Positions 57,404-64,000 of a stretch of 64,000 bases of DNA are shown in pieces. The position numbers and the translations under genes are program-made. The number at the start of each line of letters is the position of its first letter. Position 1 is the stretch's first letter. The notes under the pieces were generated by a model that saw only the letters and a program-made list of their open reading frames with translations, searched no databases and was not told the DNA's origin. The stretch is from contig JAYKKI010000006.1 of the NCBI GenBank assembly GCA_039881145.1, positions 8,688,501 through 8,752,500 of the forward strand, read 5' to 3'. Source of the stretch: Druceiella hillmani. Taxonomy: Eukaryota > Arthropoda > Insecta > Lepidoptera > Hepialidae.

Positions 57404-58437
57404 TCCCACCTAAAAGCTCCTTTGAAAATGAATTTGTACTACAAACATATATTCGCAACATCTATTAGCTCAACGTCAAAGAAGACGTGTAATTATGGCC
57501 AAGTAAAGTATATAACGGAATTCAACATTCTTTAATTAAAAAAAATAATCAATAAATATTTCTATAGTTTTACATGACACAAAATTAAATAATGCAATGC
57601 AAATGCAAAAAATATATTAAATTTAAATATACGGAAGTAATAGACGTCTATGTAATGCTCTCTGAAATTGTCAACGAAGAGTCACATACGTTAAGTTAAA
57701 TACGTAATTATTTATTTTAGGAAATGTGTAAAATTGCGGAAAAAATTACTTCCGATTACAATAAAAATGTACTAGATCAGTAAAAGGTCACAAATCGAAC
57801 ACTTATTTAAAAAAAACTAATTTCCTTAACAATTTTACATTACAGATGGTCAATTAATAATCAACGTTTGGTAAAATTCTTAATTTGTCAAAGTGAATAG
57901 AATGAAATGTACTCTATATAACCAAAATATAATTAAATTTGATTGAGTCTATGACGTAGTTTATGTGTTTTAAGATATTTCAAATATCGTTTTGATAGCG
58001 TTCAATATGTAGTGTATTGTAATTAATGGAAAATCAATATATTTGATACTTGTTGACTTGACCAGAATAGTGACCAAACAAAATATTTATTTTAGTGTAT
58101 TCTTGGAAGAAATTGTTACATAAAGCACACGTTACATTAATTTTATAGATGTGTTTATTTAATATATCCTTAATTACTATATTAGAATAAAAATGAAGCT
58201 GAAAAAGGATTTATTGATTTTATGGCAACAACGAGGTATTAAGCAATAGGATAATAACGTAAATTAGTATAAATGAACTGAAGTATTGTTAAATTATAAC
58301 GTGTCGTGCTAATGTGATATTTGTGAGTGGCGTCCCTCCGATGAGATTTCTTTTCCTTACTAATTTAACTTTGACATGCAATCTTTGATTTCTTAGAGTT
58401 TGAAGCATATTTCTTTTGCCCAATTATACAAAATTTT
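56603..58437. other. AT-rich stretch with one (TA)n tract
   Basis: (TA)n at about 57346-57402. Nothing else recognised. Confidence 0.45.
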
Positions 58438-59935
58438 ATTTAATCTCATAGATTTTATTTAACCGAGTCTTAAAGTCTGTAAAATAAAAGAAACGGAACC
58501 TTATGAGATAACTCATGTGTCTGTCATAATCGTTTTTCTCAGACACCGTTTAGCGAAAAAGGTTTAAGTTAAGATAAAGTATACTAACCCGCGTATATTC
58601 CAATATTTTTCAGCCAAAAATATTGACATTAGAAATTGTGAAGAAAATTATTGCAATCGTTTTTTCACATTTATTTTACCTTGTGAAACATTAATTATAT
58701 TAGGTAAGTTATATTATCCTGCTCCTATCTTTAAGACAGCTAAGTTCAAAATTATGCAAAAAATGGCATTATTGTAAATTTATCTAAAATTTAAGGAAAA
58801 ACAATATGGATTACAATATGATTCCTTAGTTGCTGAGATGTTCACGATACATTTATGACAGTGAAAGACAAACTGCTTAAATGTGTACAGAATCCCCGTC
58901 GTGTGAGTCTGCTCGTACTTAACAGGTTTATTTGTATTATTTTTCTATTTTATTTAGGTAAGCCAAGAAGATCAATAATATTACTAAGACGACACAATAC
59001 AAACACATTTCAAATATATTATAAGAGTGTTAAAATTAAACCCGGCTATAGTTTTGTTTGAGTCTGCTTGACCCAAAATAAATTTTATTGGTATATTTCT
59101 TAAACAATATTTAAAAAGATGACATCCTATTTACTGGTTTTACTCGTTACGAGTAATGTTTATTGCCCGATAAGCGATGTAAATATTTTAATAATTATTT
59201 TGTATACTTGCTTCCTGCTTGGCTCACTTCGATTCAACCATGTGAATATGTGGAATATTTTATTTGACTAAAATTGTCGTAAAAATGTATGTTTTGTTTT
59301 CGATGAAATTAATTTTCTTTTTTCATATCAGTTAAGTTCTTTTGGTTGCTTTGCGCACCGAATTTATCCAATATCCTTGAAGAGATCCATTCAGATGGCA
59401 GAGAAAATGTATTAGAATTCAGAGACCGCACACAAGCGTTGCGTTCGGAAACGATAGTATCCAAAATTATCTGAAGAAGGAAAAGACGGTTAAAACCATT
59501 AATTATTTATTTTCTAGTCTTATGGACCCTGTCGTAGCAGATTCGTTGTCCTGTACGTTACATTGAAAAAATTTGAGATTATCTACAACACCCAAGCTCA
59601 TACTCCATCAACTAATTGAACATGAAAATATCAATGGACTTATATTGATATCAAAAGAAATAACTATAAAACAAATTATTATATATACAATAGTACTTTT
59701 TTACGTGATACGGTAAATTATTGTTGCTGGCTGGATGTATGGATCTAACGATGAGTCCATGAACAAATTTTTAATGACTTTGAAGGCCAAAATTTACTCC
59801 TAGTGCTATTGTAGTAATGTTATCAAAAATGATAAATACAACTGAGAACCAAGCTCGTTAGGCATGTTGTCTTTCCTTCCATGTTAATGAAAATAACGTA
59901 GAGTGACAAAGCAGGGTTAAAAGGACATTAAAAGC
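58438..59935 (+). repeat. Left arm of a large imperfect inverted duplication
   Basis: It matches the reverse complement of about 60425-62077 in order: TTTATTTAACCGAGTCTTAAA (58450), CAGACACCGTTTAGCG (58541), GGTAAGTTA (58704), TCGTACTTAACA (58912), AAGACGACACAATACAAACA (58985), GTTTATTGCCCGATAAGCGA (59157), CTTCGATTCAACCATGTGAA (59228) and ACAAAGCAGGGTTAAAAG (about 59907). A lepidopteran retroposon tail is embedded near 58887-58935. No intact frame. Confidence 0.85.
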
Positions 59936-59963
59936 AATGTTTCTATTAAAATTCAAGACTCAC

Positions 59964-60372
59964 CATTGTGAAACTAATTCTTTTCATGTTTATGTAAACT
60001 TCTGGTTTGTTGACGAGTTTAAGCTTCGTGTCGATTTCAATTGTCCGTTTGTACATTGCGGTGAACAAATTTTGATATAAAAAGTTAATTCAAATCATAT
60101 TAATGACAGTAGGAAATAAGATCATAAATTCCTTTACCCTATATATTATAGCGGAAGAATTATTTCTAAAATAAAACAAAATATTCGCGCATGTTTACAA
60201 TAAAAAACATTAAGGAAAACGTACGTCTTATAATGACGTTCATTTTTATCAAGTCGTAGAAGAAAATTTCGTTTTGTAAATCAAATTGTTTGTAAAACCC
60301 AAGAGGATTAAGGCCTTATTTTATAGAATACTCTGCTTCGATAGTCGCTATTCCTTACTGAAGACCCGACCG
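59964..60372 (-). pseudogene. Gustatory receptor first-exon relic
   Basis: On the minus strand, the sequence just after the conserved leader reads ATIEAEYSIK then a stop, matching MANIEAEYSLK of the intact Gr, but the initiating ATG is lost. DNA similarity continues through FTKRDCLLRLNKYERH (several frameshifts) and KTIEIDMKLKLIN-KQEVY to RISFAM near 59970, about codon 130. There it stops at the left arm of the inverted duplication. At least four stops and several shifts are present. It lies in the roughly 490-bp centre of the large inverted duplication. Confidence 0.78.
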
Positions 60373-60424
60373 GTAATGACCGTTTAGCTTAGCAACCTAC
60401 TTATTATTAATGGAGACATTACTT

Positions 60425-60658
60425 TTAATGTCTTTTTAACCCTGCTTTGTCACTCTAGATTATTTTTATTAACATGGATCAAAAGACAACATGTCTAACG
60501 AGCTTGGTTCTCAGTTGTATCTACCATTGTTGATCATATTCCTGCAATAGCACTAGGACTAAATTTAGACCTTCAAAGTCATTAAAAAATTTGTTCATAG
60601 ACTCGGCGTTAGACACGTACAGCCAGCAAGCAACAACAATTTACCGTTATAATTTAAC

Positions 60659-60689
<31 letters not shown>

Positions 60690-62077
60690 CATATATATAT
60701 TTATATATACAATAATTTTTTTAGAATTATTTTTTTTATTCAATAAGCCCGTTGATATTTTAATTTTCATTAGTTGATGGAGTATGAGAAGAAAATTTTA
60801 TTTTTGTCACGGATTTACACACGGGCGTCATGGGCAATACCATTTTTTTATATTACATACAGGACAAAGAATCTGATATGGCAGGGTTCATAAGACTAGA
60901 AAATAATTAATTAATGGTTTTAACAGTTTTTTTTTCTTTCTTCAGATAATTTTCGATACTATCCCATTCGAACACCATGCTTATGTTTGGTCTTCGAATT
61001 CTAATGCATTTTCTCTGCTCACTGAAGAATCTCTTCCAGAATAATGGATAATTCAGTGCGCAAAGCAATCAAAACAACTTAACTGATATGAGAAAAGAAA
61101 ACTAATTTCATTGAAAACGAAACATATGCATTTTTACGACAATTTTAGACAACTAAAGTATTCCACATATTCACATGGTTGAATCGAAGTGAGTCAAGCA
61201 GGAAGCAAGTAAAAATAAAAAATTTTAGTAACATATTTATATCGCTTGTCGGGTAATAAACATTATCTCGTAACGAGTAAAACAGTAAATATAATGTCAT
61301 CATTTTAAAAATTGTTTAAGAAGCTTACTAATAACATTTATTTCGGGTCAAGCAGACTCAAAGAAAACAGTAGCAGGGTTTAATTTTAATATTTTCATAA
61401 TATATTTTAGAAATGTGTTTGTATTGTGTCGTCTTGGTAATATTATTGATCCTCTCGGTTTACCTAAATAACACGTAAGAAGAATACATAAAACATGTTA
61501 AGTACGAGTAGAACTCGCACGACGAGGATTCCATACACATTTAGGCAGTTTGTCTTTCACTGCCGTAAATGTATCGTGAATATCTTAACAACTAAGGGAT
61601 CATATTGTAATCCATATTACGTAAAATTTTAGGTACATTTACAATAACTCTAATATTGCAATCCGTTATATTGTAATATTGTAATTGCATACTGTAATAT
61701 TGTAATGTTGTTATATTGTAATATTGTTTTCAATATTCCGTTAAATTTTAGGTAAATTTACAATAACACCGGTTTTTGCATAACTATGAATCTAGCTGTC
61801 TTAAGGACAGAAGCAGGACAGGAGCAGGAATATGTAACTTACCTAATGTAATTAAAGTTTCACAAGATAAAATGAATGTCAAAAAAATGATTTCATTAAT
61901 TTCTCATGTGAATATTTTTGGGTAAAGAATATTTAAATATATGGCGGTTAGTATACTTTAACTTATTTTAAACCTTTGCGCTAAACGGTGTCTGGGAAAA
62001 ACATATACAATAAGGTTTCGTTTGTTTTATTTTAAAGTACAGATTTTAAGACTCGGTTAAATAAAGTCAATGAGACA
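60425..62077 (-). repeat. Right arm of the large imperfect inverted duplication
   Basis: Reverse complement of 58438-59935 with many substitutions. It carries extra sequence: a (TA)n at 60661-60709 and a local duplication around 61620-61770, where TTTTAGGTA(C/A)ATTTACAATAAC occurs twice around an ATTGTAAT-type minisatellite. A decayed retroposon tail is at about 61490-61545, the counterpart of the one in the left arm. Confidence 0.85.
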
Positions 62078-62229
62078 AGTAGAAAAGAATGAAACACAGT
62101 TTTTATCAGTACCCTTTTGATTACTTTTACTTCCAACCACAAGTCGTAAAAAGAGCGCGTCGAACGAATTTAATGAAAATATCTTTTAAATTCAGAATTT
62201 TCTCGTGTATATGTATGTGTGTGTGTTTG

Positions 62230-62232
<3 letters not shown>

Positions 62233-62273
<41 letters not shown>

Positions 62274-62281
62274 TATATATA
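62233..62281. repeat. (TA)n microsatellite
   Basis: TA run preceded by TGTGTGTG. Confidence 0.9.
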
Positions 62282-62601
62282 CGCACACCCACAACGCAAT
62301 TTCTGTCTGTCTATATGTTCTATGATAACTAGATTTATCCTTGAGGAAATTTGATATGGTTTTTACTGTTTTAAAATTATGTAACCAGAAAATTTTTACG
62401 TGCATACTGAATTAGTGCGATGCTCAGAATTCAGTTAGTGAGGCGTGCCCTTTAACGCGGAGAAGCACGAAGAGCCACGGGAGGTATGTCGACGGCGAGC
62501 GACGCTGGAGAGTGGAGGAAGTCATTGTGCCAGAAATACGTTCCAATTCTATCGTCAAACGTTATATTAACTGAAGTATCGATGATAAATGCACTGTATC
62601 A

Positions 62602-62605
<4 letters not shown>

Positions 62606-62670
<65 letters not shown>

Positions 62671-62671
62671 T
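62606..62671. repeat. (TA)n microsatellite
   Basis: Pure TA run. A short GC-richer stretch just before it (62430-62530, with GAGCGACGCTGGAGAGTGGA) may be a transposable element fragment, not identified. Confidence 0.95.
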
Positions 62672-64000
62672 ATACTGTATCAAAGGTATTTTCGTACTTA
62701 AATTTATTAACTTGACAACAGGGAAATTTAATTACACAAAGTTCAAAATATTTCATTAAACATCTAATGAACATGGTTTTTAGCAAGAATACGTTTATTT
62801 ACCATTAAAACCATGATTGTGCGACGCATATTCACTATAGGTACGAGTATATATTGTCGCGATATTTTCCCGTAGTTTTTGTGGACAATTCAGTTTTCCG
62901 TAATTGGGCTTATTTTTTTGCTTTGAAGCCCATTCTTCAGTTTACGTGTGTCATTGTGTTCATTAGATCCACCCTTACTTTCTATCACGAAGTATATAAT
63001 ATCTTTGTCAAAAATGGAGTTATTACTTTTTTCTCCAATTTTTCTATCGACATCCTTCTATTTAAAAACTGGAAATGCAAAAATTATCTTTGTTGTGGAT
63101 AAGATAAAAACGGGGGCTCTTAGCGGATATCACACTTCTTTTCATCTTCCTTCTAAATCGAAGCAAACAAATAGAATTTTTCTCTTGTTTTTTCTTCGTT
63201 TTGTGCGCTTTATTTCCGACATAACTAGCCATAACCGATCCTCCTTGGCTCGCTGTCAACTTTTTGGACACATTTTACAATAATATTATTTGTGTATACA
63301 ATAATGCACGAAACATTAATGCAGCTGATCAAGGGTGTACTGCCTTTTCCTTTTTAAAATATTTCTTTATTTGAAAAGAAAATACGTATACTTATATTAA
63401 AGTATGGGTCAAGAAATATTAGTACATTTAAATATCACAATGGTTATTAAAAAGTATTTGAAAAATTATTTTTTCCTGTTAGACCGGAAGAGCGTATAAT
63501 ATTACATAATTTCTCCTCTCTTTTGTTCCCTAAACATAAATTTTCTTTTTTTTAATCCGCTGGACTTTCCTTTCGAAACTATTGAAAGTTTTAACGGTTT
63601 TGAAATATTGTTTTCATTATTACGTCGATTATTTCATAATTGTTTTATTTACATTTTCTCTTCTTTCGAATTTGATTTTATCTGCAAATTGACCCGAAGA
63701 TAAGTAGAAATATTTCTGTACAAAAAGTAGTACAAATAGGTTAAAAAAAATAAAAGAATTTCAAGTTTGAGAATTATGAAAATAATTATTTTATAATACT
63801 CTGCTTATAAAAAGGACATCCTACGCAAAATACCTCAAAATAATTAGTCAAAGTGTATATTAGAATACACAAAGTAGACTTCCGCGCTTGTTTACCTCTT
63901 TGTTCATTAATATCAATTAACCAAATATTCTCGCAAATTTTTTTCCAAAACTTCAATCAAGTAAGCCTAAAATTCTGTAATTTGTATGTAGACTGTAAAG
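62672..64000. other. AT-rich stretch without recognised genes
   Basis: The frames at 62854-63283 are overlapping, phenylalanine/serine-rich and lack recognisable motifs. Confidence 0.45.

Overview
The window is AT-rich, intron-bearing animal DNA that I read as an insect, most likely a lepidopteran. Three things support this: a gene with the canonical insect gustatory receptor (Gr) layout and C-terminal TYxxxxxQF signature; decayed copies of retroposon tails with the look of those common in moths and butterflies (near 22.85, 47.97, 48.37, 58.90 and 61.52 kb); and many mariner, RTE/CR1-like LINE and SINE remnants. No bacterial operons, CRISPR arrays or rRNA are visible. Most of the short open frames are chance or (TA)n translations. 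Layout: 0.5-1.4 kb holds a dead LINE with an internal tandem duplication. 2.8-5.0 kb is a zone of degenerate tandem repeats. 6.1-6.7 kb is a mariner relic. 8.3-9.4 kb is one copy of a repeated segment that recurs as an inverted pair at 58.4-62.1 kb. 11.0-16.4 kb is an intact four-exon Gr gene on the + strand (389 aa). 18.2-18.7 kb is an RTE-type LINE tail. 21.5 kb is a Gr last-exon relic. 24-27.8 kb has two hairpin elements, one with a perfect 309-bp palindrome. 30.9-38.1 kb (minus) is a second four-exon Gr, intact except for one nonsense codon near its start. 40.5-42.3 kb (minus) is an unrecognised three-exon gene for a small membrane protein, with hairpin elements on both sides of its last exon. 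43-50 kb is mostly featureless AT-rich DNA with (TA)n tracts and mariner relics. 50.6 and 53.2-53.6 kb hold two more Gr fragments. 54.7-54.9 kb is a tRNA-derived SINE. 58.4-62.1 kb is a large imperfect inverted duplication around a Gr first-exon relic. Function: the only gene I would call fully functional by sequence is the + strand Gr, a seven-transmembrane chemoreceptor acting as a ligand-gated channel in taste neurons. Around it are five paralogous Gr loci in different stages of decay, so the window records birth and death in a local receptor cluster, with repeats apparently helping to duplicate, invert and break copies. The most notable non-gene structures are a family of hairpin ('foldback') elements, two of which have exact 13-bp flanking direct repeats, and the inverted duplication that carries Gr 5' flanking sequence.
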